Shown: positions 56,320-63,998 of the stretch, in pieces
Position numbering within the stretch: position 1 is the stretch's first letter
How the letters are laid out: every line of letters begins with the position of its first letter
Origin: Aminobacter ciceronei
Lineage (GTDB): Bacteria; Pseudomonadota; Alphaproteobacteria; Rhizobiales; Rhizobiaceae
Direction of reading: 5' to 3'
Assembly: GCF_014138625.1 (NCBI RefSeq)
Contig: NZ_JACJHY010000021.1
Location: 62,001-126,000 of the forward strand
DNA length: 64,000 nt
Notes under the pieces: generated by a model
What the model was told of the DNA's origin: nothing
Databases searched by the model: none
What the model saw: only the letters and a program-made list of their open reading frames with translations
Position numbers and translations under genes: made by a program

Positions 56320-56817
56320 ATGGACCGCCGTACATTCCTGCTGGGCAGTGCCGCGATCGCCGTTCTTGCCGGCTTTGTCGTCTCGAGGCGATTGACCATC
56401 GCCGACCAGGCATTGGCTGAAAACTTCGAAGTCACCAAGACCGACGCCCAGTGGCGCGCGATCCTTTCTCCCGCCGCCTTTGCCGTGCTGCGCCAGGAGG
56501 ATACCGAGCCGCCGGGGTCTAGCCCGCTGCTCAACGAGCACCGCAAAGGCACCTTCAACTGCGCCGGCTGTGACCTGGCCGCCTATTCGTCCGCTACCAA
56601 GTTCGATTCCGGCACCGGCTGGCCGAGCTTCTGGGATGCGCTCCCCAATTCGATCGGCACCAATGTCGATACCTCGCTGATGATGACCCGCACCGAAGTG
56701 CATTGCCGCCGCTGCGGCGGTCATTTCGGCCACATCTTCGACGACGGCCCGCCTCCGACCGGCAAGCGCCATTGCATCAATGGGCTGGCACTGACGTTCC
56801 GCCCTGTCGCGGCCTGA
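56320..56817 (+). CDS. msrB: Exported peptide-methionine (R)-S-oxide reductase
   Basis: A 165-residue MsrB that repairs methionine-R-sulfoxide. Zinc ligands C81, C84, C129 and C132 and the catalytic cysteine C152 (GKRHCINGLAL) are present, with the family GTGWPSFW. The N-terminus (MDRRTFLLGSAAIAVLAGFVVS) is a twin-arginine-type signal, so the enzyme is likely periplasmic, unlike the usual cytosolic MsrB. It follows the fasciclin gene by 195 bp and fits an envelope oxidative-stress role. Confidence 0.93.
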   Translation: MDRRTFLLGSAAIAVLAGFVVSRRLTIADQALAENFEVTKTDAQWRAILSPAAFAVLRQEDTEPPGSSPLLNEHRKGTFNCAGCDLAAYSSATKFDSGTGWPSFWDALPNSIGTNVDTSLMMTRTEVHCRRCGGHFGHIFDDGPPPTGKRHCINGLALTFRPVAA

Positions 56818-56838
56818 CCTTTTCTCGAAAAATCCTCT

Positions 56839-56866
56839 TGACCTCAAGATATATTGAGGTTGCATC
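56839..56866 (+). promoter_or_regulatory. Candidate SoxR-controlled promoter
   Basis: TTGACC (56839-56844) overlaps an 18-bp palindrome at 56843-56860, CCTCAAGATATATTGAGG, matching 15 of 18 bases of the enterobacterial soxS operator (CCTCAAGTTAACTTGAGG). As in SoxR promoters, the palindrome fills a 19-bp spacer after the -35. The -10 candidate CATCAA is weak. It stands 50 bp upstream of the monooxygenase start. Confidence 0.75.
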
Positions 56867-56909
56867 AATGCGCTCTCACGAAATCCCGAATGGAAAAAGG
56901 AGAGCGGAA

Positions 56910-57242
56910 ATGATCCAGAATACAGAGAACGATCAGAACGGCCCGGTGGCGTTCGTCAACATCTTCACCCTGAAGCCGGGCAAGCTGGACGAGTTCATCG
57001 CCCTCCAGAAGATCAACCTGGACCGTTCGATAGGCAATGTGCCGGGCTGGCGCGGCAGCCGGCTGCACCGGGCGATCGACGGCGATACAGCGATCATGAT
57101 CAGCACCTTCGATACGGTTGCCGATCACCAGCGGGTTCATCAGACGCAAGGCTTCGCCGAACACATCGCCAAGGTCGGGCCACTGATCGAAGGCGTGACG
57201 CCGGCCTACTACCAAGTCGTCCACGAAGTGACGCAGGCCTGA
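56910..57242 (+). CDS. Antibiotic biosynthesis monooxygenase (ABM) family protein
   Basis: A 110-residue ABM-fold protein (GPVAFVNIFTLKPGKLDEFIALQKINLDRSIGNVPGWRGSRLHRAIDGDTAIMISTFDTVADHQRVHQTQGFAEHIAKVG). ABM proteins are small dimeric quinol or polyketide monooxygenases acting without cofactor. ATG 56910 has AAAGGAGAG upstream; an in-frame ATG at 56868 lacks one. A SoxR-type operator lies directly upstream; in Pseudomonas aeruginosa an ABM-type monooxygenase gene (PA2274) is also under SoxR. Confidence 0.88.
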   Translation: MIQNTENDQNGPVAFVNIFTLKPGKLDEFIALQKINLDRSIGNVPGWRGSRLHRAIDGDTAIMISTFDTVADHQRVHQTQGFAEHIAKVGPLIEGVTPAYYQVVHEVTQA

Positions 57243-57280
57243 GGCCGGTTGCCTCAGGCAACATGCGACGGCGGCCGTGA

Positions 57281-57943
57281 TCAGCCGCCGTTGACCACCA
57301 GCGCGATCGCCGCGCGCAGTTCGTCCAGGCCTTCGTTCTTCTCGGACGAGGTCGCAAGAACGGTCGGGAAGGCGGCGGCGCGTTTCTTGATCTTGAGCAA
57401 TGTGTCTTCGATCAGCGGCTGCACGCCTGCGGCCTTGATCTTGTCAGTCTTGGTCAGGACGATCTGGTAGGAGATCGCGGCCTTGTCGAGCAGGGTCAAA
57501 ACCTCCTCGTCGTTCTTCTTGATGCCGTGGCGGGAATCGATCAGCAGGTAGACGCGCTTGAGCGTCACCCGGCCGCGCAGATAGTCGAACACCAGCTTTG
57601 TCCAGGCGTCGACCTGTTCCTTCGGCGCCTGGGCGTAGCCGTAGCCGGGCATGTCGACCAGCGCCATCGGCGGCAGGTCGCCTGCCTCGCCGGAAAAGCC
57701 ATCCGGGACGAAGTAATTGAGCTCCTGCGTGCGCCCCGGCGTGTTCGAGGTGCGGGCCAAGCCGCTGTGGCGAACCAGTGCGTTGATCAGCGACGACTTG
57801 CCGACATTCGAACGGCCGGCGAAGGCGATCTCCGGCGGCCCTTCCGGCGGCAGGAACTTCATGGACGGCACGCCGCGGATGAAAACCCACGGGCGCTTGA
57901 AGAGCTCGGCATCCACCGTGCGATTGGTCGTATGTTCGTTCAA
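57281..57943 (-). CDS. engB: Ribosome biogenesis GTP-binding protein YihA/EngB
   Basis: A 220-residue GTPase needed for large-subunit assembly. G-motifs: [14 protein letters not shown] (G1), NTPGRTQ (G2), DMPGYG (G3), TKTDK (G4), followed by a SS-type G5. The start is TTG 57943, which overlaps the upstream acyltransferase stop (TTGA); the longer open frame contains unrelated residues. It usually follows yidC directly in Rhizobiales; here it is coupled to an acyltransferase gene instead. Confidence 0.95.
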   Translation of the reverse strand: MNEHTTNRTVDAELFKRPWVFIRGVPSMKFLPPEGPPEIAFAGRSNVGKSSLINALVRHSGLARTSNTPGRTQELNYFVPDGFSGEAGDLPPMALVDMPGYGYAQAPKEQVDAWTKLVFDYLRGRVTLKRVYLLIDSRHGIKKNDEEVLTLLDKAAISYQIVLTKTDKIKAAGVQPLIEDTLLKIKKRAAAFPTVLATSSEKNEGLDELRAAIALVVNGG

Positions 57944-58578
57944 GCCGCTGCCTCCAGCAGAGAAATATCCGAGCCGCGAATGGCCTTGAGGTTGCGGCCG
58001 ATCTTGTCCACCGGCCAATCCCACCAGGCAATCGTCAGAAGCCGTTCGATGGTCTTGTCGTCGAAACGCTTCTTGACCACGACAGAAGGATTGCCGGCTA
58101 CGATCGCATAAGGCGGTACGTGTCTGCTGACAACCGATTTCGCAGCAATGATTGCGCCGTGGCCGATATGAACCCCAGGCAGGATCACCGCTTCCATGCC
58201 AATCCAGACATCATTGCCGAGCACCGTGTCGCCGCGGACCTCCTGCTGCCAGGAGGCAAGGTCGAAGCCTTCCTCCCAGCCATGGCCGAAAATGTTGAAC
58301 GGATAGGTCGAAAAGCCGGACATGGCGTGATTGGCGCCGTTCATGATGAAGCGCGCGCCTTCGGCGATCGCGCAGAACTTGCCGATGATCAGCTTGTCGC
58401 CGATGAAAGGGTAGTGGTGAAGCACGCATTTCTGCTGGAACAGATCGGGTCCGTCGGGATCGTCGTAGTAGGTGAAATCGCCTATCTCGATGTTTTCGGC
58501 GTCGACGAGCGACTTGAGGAAGCCGACGCGCCTGTGCATCGGGATCGGATGCTTGAGCGAAGGGTTAGGTCCATGCAT
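57940..58578 (-). CDS. CatB-type xenobiotic acyltransferase family protein
   Basis: A 212-residue left-handed beta-helix acetyltransferase of the XAT (CatB/Vat) group. The catalytic-histidine region reads [20 protein letters not shown], and hexapeptide repeats follow ([46 protein letters not shown]). Related enzymes acetylate chloramphenicol or streptogramins, but chromosomal members need not confer resistance. It has a strong hairpin region upstream and overlaps engB by 4 bp, so both share one transcript. Confidence 0.92.
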   Translation of the reverse strand: MHGPNPSLKHPIPMHRRVGFLKSLVDAENIEIGDFTYYDDPDGPDLFQQKCVLHHYPFIGDKLIIGKFCAIAEGARFIMNGANHAMSGFSTYPFNIFGHGWEEGFDLASWQQEVRGDTVLGNDVWIGMEAVILPGVHIGHGAIIAAKSVVSRHVPPYAIVAGNPSVVVKKRFDDKTIERLLTIAWWDWPVDKIGRNLKAIRGSDISLLEAAA

Positions 58579-58710
58579 GGCATTTCGTCCCCATTGATAC
58601 GCCTCTCTACCAGTATAGCGCGATCCGCGACGAAGACATCGGGGGCGATGATCTCAAGGGAAATGGTTCTTGCGCAGATAAAGGGCCGACTTGTTCGACC
58701 GAGCTGCAAA

Positions 58711-58742
58711 CCGGGGTTCTGCAAGGGCTTGCAGAACCCCGG
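58711..58742. terminator. Strong 15-bp perfect hairpin of uncertain role
   Basis: CCGGGGTTCTGCAAG and CTTGCAGAACCCCGG pair perfectly around a 2-nt loop. No T-run follows on either strand; it could be a boundary or repeat element as well as a terminator. Confidence 0.5.
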
Positions 58743-58895
58743 CCTTTGCCGAGACGGTTCAATTCTGACCGGGGGGGATGGTCAGAGACCGCCACCCCGC
58801 AGGCTGATGCTTGAGAGGCATCGCTCAGCTACGCTGCCAGCTGGAAAAAAGTTTCAGCTCCCGGTTGAAGAAAAGTCAGGTTCCTCACAATGCAG

Positions 58896-58922
58896 AAAAG
58901 CCCCGGAGTGCGGGGCTTTTTC
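58896..58922 (-). terminator. Rho-independent terminator of yidC
   Basis: AAAAGCCCCG / CGGGGCTTTT form a stem with a 5-nt loop and flanking A- and T-runs, 21 bp beyond the yidC stop. Confidence 0.85.
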
Positions 58923-58942
58923 GTTTCGTCTGGGCTGTTCGG

Positions 58943-60748
58943 CTATTCGGCCGGTGTCGGTTTCTTCTTGAACAATGCCATCAGATTGTCCCAGAGCTCG
59001 ATCTTGGCGCCCTGGCGCTTCATGATCACGCCCTGCTGCAGGATCGACAGCGAGTTGTTCCACGCCCAGTAGATGACGAGGCCCGCCGGGAACGATGCCA
59101 GCATGAAGGTGAACAGGATCGGCATCCAGGTGAAGATCATCGCCTGGGTTGGATCCGGAGGCGTCGGGTTCATGCGCATCTGCAGGAACATGGTGACACC
59201 CATGATCAGCGGCCAGACGCCGATCATCAGGAAGGCGGGAACGCCCCAGGGCAGCAGGCCGAACAGGTTGAACAGCGAGGTCGGATCCGGAGCGGCCAGG
59301 TCGTGGATCCAGCCGAAGAACGGTGCATGGCGCATTTCGATGGTGACGTAGAGCACCTTGTAGAGCGCGAAGAACACCGGGATCTGGATCAGCACCGGCC
59401 AGCAACCGGCCAGCGGGTTGATCTTCTCGGTCTTGTACAGCTCCATCATCGCCTGCTGCTGCTTCATCTTGTCATCCGCGTATTTCTCGCGGATTTCCAG
59501 CATCTTGGGCTGCACCATCTTCATGTTCGCCATCGACTTGTACGACTTGTTGGCGAGCGGGAAGAAGATGGCCTTGACGATGACGGTGGTGGCGAGGATC
59601 GCCAGACCGAAATTGCCGAGCAACTTGTAGAGCGTGTCGATAAGCCAGAACATCGGCTTGGTGATGAAGTAGAACCAGCCCCAGTCGATCAGAAGCTCGA
59701 ACTGGCGGATCTGGCGGTCCGCTTCGTAAGCGTTGATCTTGGCCACTTCCTTGGCGCCAGCGAAGACCAGCGTCTCGACGGTCGCCGACTGACCCGCGGC
59801 GACCGTGATCGGATCGGTCATGAAGTCGGCCTGGTAGCGCGGGCGGCCGTCCTCGAAATAGGAGAAGCGCGGCTGGAACGGCTGCTTTCCAGAAGGCACC
59901 AGTGCGGCAGCCCAGTATTTGTCGGTGATGCCGAGCCAGCCGTCGGTCGACTTGCCAGGCAGAACCTGCTTGTCGTCCTCGATGGTGGCGTAGTTGATTT
60001 CCTGCAGGCCCTCGGTGCCGGTCACGCCGATCAGACCTTCGTGCAGCACGTAGGTCGAGGCATGCAACGGCTTGTCGAAGCGGGTGAGGCGGCCGTAATT
60101 GGACAGCGCGACGTCGGTGCTGCCGGCATTCGCCACCGTATCGGTCACCGTGAACATGTAGTTCTGGTCGACGGCGATGGTACGCTTGAAGGTCAGGCCC
60201 TTGTCGTTGGTGTAGGTCAGCGTGACAGGCGTTGCCGGTGTCAGCGTCGTATTGGGCTCGGCAGTCCAGACAGTGTCGGGACCCGGAACCGCGCCGGTCG
60301 CTTCGCTGCCGACGAAGCCGATTTCGCTGTAGAAGCCGGCTGGCAGCGCCTGCGGGTTCAAAAGCTCGATGACGGGTGAATTCGGTTCGACGGCGACGCG
60401 GTAGTGCTTGAGGCTGATGTCGTCGATGCGCGCGCCGGTCAGGTTGATCGAGCCCTTGAGGCTCGGCGTGTCGACCGGGATGCGGCCGGATGCTGCAAGC
60501 GCCTGGGCACGGTCGACAACGGCGACCTGGGTCGTCGGTGCGCCGGGGACACCGGCCTGCGGCGTCGCTGGCAAGCCGGCGCTGGTGCCGGGTGCCGTGC
60601 CTGCCGGCTGCTGCGCCACACGCTCGGCTTCGATGCGTGCGGCTTCGCGCTGCGATTCGACGCGCGGGTTCATGTAGAACACCTGCCAGAGCGTCAGGAT
60701 CAGCACCGACAAGGCGATGGTGATGAAGAAGTTACGGTTGTTTTCCAT
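58943..60748 (-). CDS. yidC: Membrane protein insertase YidC
   Basis: A 601-residue Oxa1/YidC insertase. It has an N-terminal helix (NNRNFFITIALSVLILTLWQVFY), a large periplasmic domain of about 300 residues, and the conserved C-terminal core (WGWFYFITKPMFWLIDTLYKLLGNFGLAILATTVIVKAIFFPLANKSYKSMANMKMVQPKM; FALYKVLYVTIEMRHAPFFGWIHDLAAPDP). It inserts membrane proteins with or without SecYEG. It starts 9 bp after rnpA in the usual rpmH-rnpA-yidC order. Confidence 0.96.
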   Translation of the reverse strand: MENNRNFFITIALSVLILTLWQVFYMNPRVESQREAARIEAERVAQQPAGTAPGTSAGLPATPQAGVPGAPTTQVAVVDRAQALAASGRIPVDTPSLKGSINLTGARIDDISLKHYRVAVEPNSPVIELLNPQALPAGFYSEIGFVGSEATGAVPGPDTVWTAEPNTTLTPATPVTLTYTNDKGLTFKRTIAVDQNYMFTVTDTVANAGSTDVALSNYGRLTRFDKPLHASTYVLHEGLIGVTGTEGLQEINYATIEDDKQVLPGKSTDGWLGITDKYWAAALVPSGKQPFQPRFSYFEDGRPRYQADFMTDPITVAAGQSATVETLVFAGAKEVAKINAYEADRQIRQFELLIDWGWFYFITKPMFWLIDTLYKLLGNFGLAILATTVIVKAIFFPLANKSYKSMANMKMVQPKMLEIREKYADDKMKQQQAMMELYKTEKINPLAGCWPVLIQIPVFFALYKVLYVTIEMRHAPFFGWIHDLAAPDPTSLFNLFGLLPWGVPAFLMIGVWPLIMGVTMFLQMRMNPTPPDPTQAMIFTWMPILFTFMLASFPAGLVIYWAWNNSLSILQQGVIMKRQGAKIELWDNLMALFKKKPTPAE

Positions 60749-60757
60749 CGAAAGCCC

Positions 60758-61126
60758 TTATCGCGTTCCGCGAATGCGCCGAGAAAGTTCGGCCGTTATC
60801 TGGCCGAAGGGGGCGGTGAGCACGTCTTCGCGCCCGACGATCACATAGTCTTTGCCGGCGGCCATGTCACCTGCGGCATGTGTACGAACGGCTTCCCGGA
60901 GGCGCCGCTTGACGCGATTGCGGACAACCGCGTTGCCGACTTTCTTGGTGACGGTGTAGCCGACCCGCGGCCCCGCACTGTCGTCGCGATCCAGAACCTC
61001 GACGAGAAAAAACCGCCCGCGCCGCTTGTCACCGCGGCGGACGACCAGAAACTGTTTTCTTTTCAGAAGCCGTTCGGGGCCGCGTCCATGCGGAGCAGAC
61101 CCCTCTGGCTTGCCGTCAGCGGGCAA
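60758..61126 (-). CDS. rnpA: Ribonuclease P protein component
   Basis: A 122-residue basic protein subunit of RNase P, which trims tRNA 5' ends. The conserved RNA-binding stretch [27 protein letters not shown] is intact, and [15 protein letters not shown] lies upstream of it. The frame starts at TTG 61126, 16 bp after the rpmH stop; the first about 18 residues are not conserved, so the true start may be slightly downstream. Confidence 0.94.
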   Translation of the reverse strand: MPADGKPEGSAPHGRGPERLLKRKQFLVVRRGDKRRGRFFLVEVLDRDDSAGPRVGYTVTKKVGNAVVRNRVKRRLREAVRTHAAGDMAAGKDYVIVGREDVLTAPFGQITAELSRRIRGTR

Positions 61127-61142
61127 GGTTCCCGCCTATGGC

Positions 61143-61277
61143 TTAGGCGGAAAGCCGCTTGCGGCCGCGGTTGCGGCGAGCTGCGACGACGCCGCGACCA
61201 CCCTTGGTTGCCATGCGAGCACGGAAACCATGACGGCGCTTACGGACGAGTTTGGACGGCTGATAGGTACGCTTCAT
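61143..61277 (-). CDS. rpmH: 50S ribosomal protein L34
   Basis: A 44-residue ribosomal protein, [27 protein letters not shown]... ending GRKRLSA and TAA, the universal L34 sequence. It is the first gene of the rpmH-rnpA-yidC unit. The frame was read directly from the sequence because the gene is short. Confidence 0.97.
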   Translation of the reverse strand: MKRTYQPSKLVRKRRHGFRARMATKGGRGVVAARRNRGRKRLSA

Positions 61278-61632
61278 TTGTTTTTACACCGCGGCGTGCG
61301 GCCCTTCTTGATTCTGTCACTTTGTAACAGGAGCTTGGCTCAGCTTGCTTCGACGCGATCAAAAACCGCGACGGAAGCGGGTCCCGAGCGTGTGCGGGCT
61401 TATAGAAAGAAGGTACCGCGAAGTCAATCCGCCCGTGCCGGCGCCACCGAAGGTTGATTCCTGCTGTCAGCAGCAGACAGGGGATAGCGTCCCGGCTCTG
61501 ACATTTTGCAGTGCGGAATTTGCAACTGCGTTGTGATCACCTATCTTTGCCATAAAGGGGATGCAAGGCAGTTCGTGCTCATTTTAGTCCGAAGCGCATC
61601 ATTCTCGCACTGGCCTCGCAGCAAAGAACAGC
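61278..61632. other. Divergent promoter region of rpmH and the sensor kinase
   Basis: This 355-bp gap has no convincing gene. It must hold the rpmH promoter on the minus strand and, near 61500-61620, that of the kinase; I see no recognised operator. Confidence 0.5.
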
Positions 61633-63120
61633 ATGACTGAAGCAGCCGATACCGGTGTATTTCCCGGAAAACAGGCGGACCGTGCGGTTCCGCTTTCGCG
61701 CGGCCTGTCGGCCAAGCTGCTGCTGCTGACCATCGCTTTCGTACTCTTCGCTGAAGTGCTGTTCTTCCTGCCCTCTGTCGCAAGCTTCCGCATCCGCTGG
61801 CTCGAGGAGCGTCTGGCCACTGCCGCCGCCGTCGCCACGATCCTGGTACAGGGCGACCCGACCACACTTTCCCGCGCCGCCCAGAACGACGTGCTGGCGG
61901 CGATCGGCGCCAAGGCGATCGCCGTTCGCGATGGCGGCGTGTCCCGCCTGCTTGTCGTCGCCGACATGCCGCCCGAAGTCGACGAGCATATCGACATCGC
62001 CAAGGAAGGCGTGCTGGACTCGATGCCCGACGCCATCGACACGCTGCTGTTCGGCGGCAACCGCATGCTGCGCGTCTATGGCCGGGTCGGCGAGAGCGCC
62101 AAGGAGTTCGAGCTGGTCATCCCGGACTACCGGCTGCACCGCGCCATGCTCGCCAATGCGCGCTACATCGTCTTCGTCTCGCTGCTGATCTCGCTGTTCA
62201 CCGCGGCACTCGTCTATGCCGCCATCGACCGCATCATGATCAGGCCCATCCGCACCATGACACGCTCGATGCTGACCTTCTCCGATGCCCCGGACAATCC
62301 CGCCGGTGTCATCGTTCCCGAAGCCCGCTCCGACGAGATCGGGCTGGCCGAGCGCGAACTGGCGGCGATGCAGACGCATCTGCAGCGGATGCTGCACGAA
62401 CGGAAGCATCTCGCCGACCTTGGTCTTGCCGTATCGAAGATCAACCACGACATGCGCAACATCCTGGCCTCGGCACAGCTGATGTCCGACCGCTTGCGCA
62501 TGGTCAAGGATCCTGCCGTGCAGGCTTTTGCGCCGAAGCTGCTCAGGACGCTCGACCGAGCGGTTGCCTATTCCGAGAACGTTCTGTCATACGGCCGCGC
62601 CCAGGAGCCGGCGCCGGCGCGCCGCCGCCTGCGGCTGAGCCAGCTGGTCGATGACGTGCACGGCCTGCTCGGCCTAGAGGCCGAGCAGGGCATCGAGTTC
62701 TTCAACGCGGTCGACACCGAATTCGAGATCGAGGCCGATCCCGACCAGTTGTTCAGGGTGTTGACCAACCTGTGCCGCAACGCCGTGCAGGCCATGGCCG
62801 GTGCTGCCGACAGCGCCATCGTCAATCGCCTGACCGTTTATGCCGAACGCGAGGGCAGCGTCAGCCGCATCTTGGTTGCCGATACGGGTCCCGGCCTGCC
62901 GCAAAAGGCGCGCGAGAACCTGTTTGCCGCCTTCCGCGGTTCGGCCCGCAGCGGCGGCACCGGGCTTGGCCTCGCCATCGCCTACGAGCTGGTGCGCGCC
63001 CATGGCGGCCAACTGGAGCTTGTCGAGAGCGCCGGCGGCCGCACCGTGTTCGCTGTCACCATCCCCGATCAGCCGGTTCGCCTCGATGAGGCGCGCCAGG
63101 GCATGCGCCGTCCGGCCTGA
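61633..63120 (+). CDS. Orphan membrane sensor histidine kinase
   Basis: A 495-residue histidine kinase. Two helices (about residues 25-50 and 178-200) frame a periplasmic sensor domain, then come HAMP and a HisKA-type helix with the phospho-acceptor H272 (SKINHDMRNILASAQLM). The HATPase domain has an N-box (NLCRNAVQAM), G1 (DTGPGLP) and G2 (GGTGLGLAIAYELV). The H-box is atypical (HDMRN), as in HWE/Hkh-like or degenerate HisKA groups. No response regulator gene lies beside it in the window. Confidence 0.9.
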   Translation: MTEAADTGVFPGKQADRAVPLSRGLSAKLLLLTIAFVLFAEVLFFLPSVASFRIRWLEERLATAAAVATILVQGDPTTLSRAAQNDVLAAIGAKAIAVRDGGVSRLLVVADMPPEVDEHIDIAKEGVLDSMPDAIDTLLFGGNRMLRVYGRVGESAKEFELVIPDYRLHRAMLANARYIVFVSLLISLFTAALVYAAIDRIMIRPIRTMTRSMLTFSDAPDNPAGVIVPEARSDEIGLAERELAAMQTHLQRMLHERKHLADLGLAVSKINHDMRNILASAQLMSDRLRMVKDPAVQAFAPKLLRTLDRAVAYSENVLSYGRAQEPAPARRRLRLSQLVDDVHGLLGLEAEQGIEFFNAVDTEFEIEADPDQLFRVLTNLCRNAVQAMAGAADSAIVNRLTVYAEREGSVSRILVADTGPGLPQKARENLFAAFRGSARSGGTGLGLAIAYELVRAHGGQLELVESAGGRTVFAVTIPDQPVRLDEARQGMRRPA

Positions 63121-63231
63121 TCAAAAAACTTTGCCGGCGGCGGCTTGCATTTCCCGATTCGAGCCGTTAGGTAGCGCCGGTCGCTGCAGTCGATTGACCG
63201 CAGCGTGTTGGCCGTTCACTCGGCCTGATGC

Positions 63232-63308
63232 GCGCCCGTAGCTCAGCTGGATAGAGCACCAGACTACGAATCTGGGGGTCAGAGGTTCGAATCCTTTCGG
63301 GCGCGCCA
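63232..63308 (+). tRNA. tRNA-Arg (anticodon ACG)
   Basis: A complete cloverleaf. The acceptor stem GCGCCCG/CGGGCGC, D-arm with AGCTGGAT, anticodon stem CCAGA/TCTGG with loop CTACGAA (anticodon ACG), and T-loop TTCGAAT are all present. The 3' CCA is encoded (63306-63308). It reads CGN arginine codons after A-to-I editing. Confidence 0.97.
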
Positions 63309-63389
63309 TTTTCTCCTTGTGACAGCGCACGCCGTCATGGCTCAGGCCACAGCATCGAGGTCCACGACGCCGGACCTGGACTGAGTGGC

Positions 63390-63573
63390 GCTGCATTCGA
63401 GCAAACGCTGTTGCGCCGGGTGCTTGCGGAGGGGCGAGCGGACCGACCAACTCGAATTCGTTGCCAGTTGCGGCGTGCCCTACCTTCAGGGATGGATGTT
63501 CACCAAGGCGCTGCCACTGGGGCAGGCCATCGAGGTGACGCAGGGCACGACGCCGCGGCCGACTAAGAACTAG
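63390..63573 (+). pseudogene. Frameshifted remnant of an EAL-domain protein C-terminus
   Basis: Two frames together give the end of an EAL phosphodiesterase domain: RRVLAEG in one frame (about 63411-63431), then TDQLEFVASCGVPYLQGWMFTKALPL in another (63448-63525). This matches the EAL ending AEGVET..QL..L...G....QGY.F..PL. The frame change falls at the AEGVE motif, and everything upstream of this region, including the EAL signature itself, is missing. It is therefore a non-functional fragment, 80-100 bp downstream of tRNA-Arg. Confidence 0.75.
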
Positions 63574-63998
63574 AGGCTGGTTGGAATGCGCTGCCCCTCC
63601 CAATCAGGCGGCCACCAGTCTCCGCGCAGGTGCTCGTAGTCGTCGTCGGTAATCCAGGTCAGCGGCTCCCCGCGCGTGTCCTCTGGGTCAATACGTTGTT
63701 TCAAGCCTTCGCATCGGCGCAATGCCCATTCCAGCATGGCCAGTGTATCGACCTCGCGGTCGCGAACGACCCTGCCTCGCCGGCAAGTGATGACCCGCTC
63801 GCGGGTGAACCACGATGACCAACCGTGGAAGCCCCACAGGAGCATCGGTCCTGTCGGGATGCGAAGGTGACCACTGAACCACTCGGCGCTTACTGGAAAT
63901 CTGGTCGCTGGCACGAGCCGCAAAAACCAACTGCGCATAGCATCCGAGAGTGGCCGCTCCCGGTCACCATAGGTACTCAAGGCGACGAGGCACAACTT
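63570..63998 (-). CDS. Unrecognised protein, possibly continuing past the window end
   Basis: At least 141 residues from TTG 63995, and the frame has no stop up to the window edge, so the gene may begin beyond it. The protein has a basic N-terminal half (FTRERVITCRRGRVVRDREVDTLAMLEWALRRCEGLKQRI) and a Trp/Asp-rich C-terminus (TWITDDDYEHLRGDWWPPDWEGQRIP). I do not recognise a family. Its base composition is slightly less GC-rich than the kinase. It lies beyond the tRNA-Arg and the EAL remnant. Confidence 0.45.
   Translation of the reverse strand, partial: KLCLVALSTYGDRERPLSDAMRSWFLRLVPATRFPVSAEWFSGHLRIPTGPMLLWGFHGWSSWFTRERVITCRRGRVVRDREVDTLAMLEWALRRCEGLKQRIDPEDTRGEPLTWITDDDYEHLRGDWWPPDWEGQRIPTSL

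Larger units (their letters stand above)
58579..58942. other. Intergenic stretch between yidC and the acyltransferase gene
   Basis: This 364-bp gap has no convincing gene. It contains a perfect 15-bp hairpin and the yidC terminator, listed separately. A promoter for the acyltransferase-engB unit must lie in the left part. Confidence 0.5.

Noticed and set aside
63121-63603. Minus-strand frame of 160 codons over tRNA-Arg
   Set aside because: It runs through the tRNA gene and the EAL remnant. The segment KMARPKGFEPLTPRFVVWCSIQLSYGRA is the well-known spurious translation of tRNA regions.
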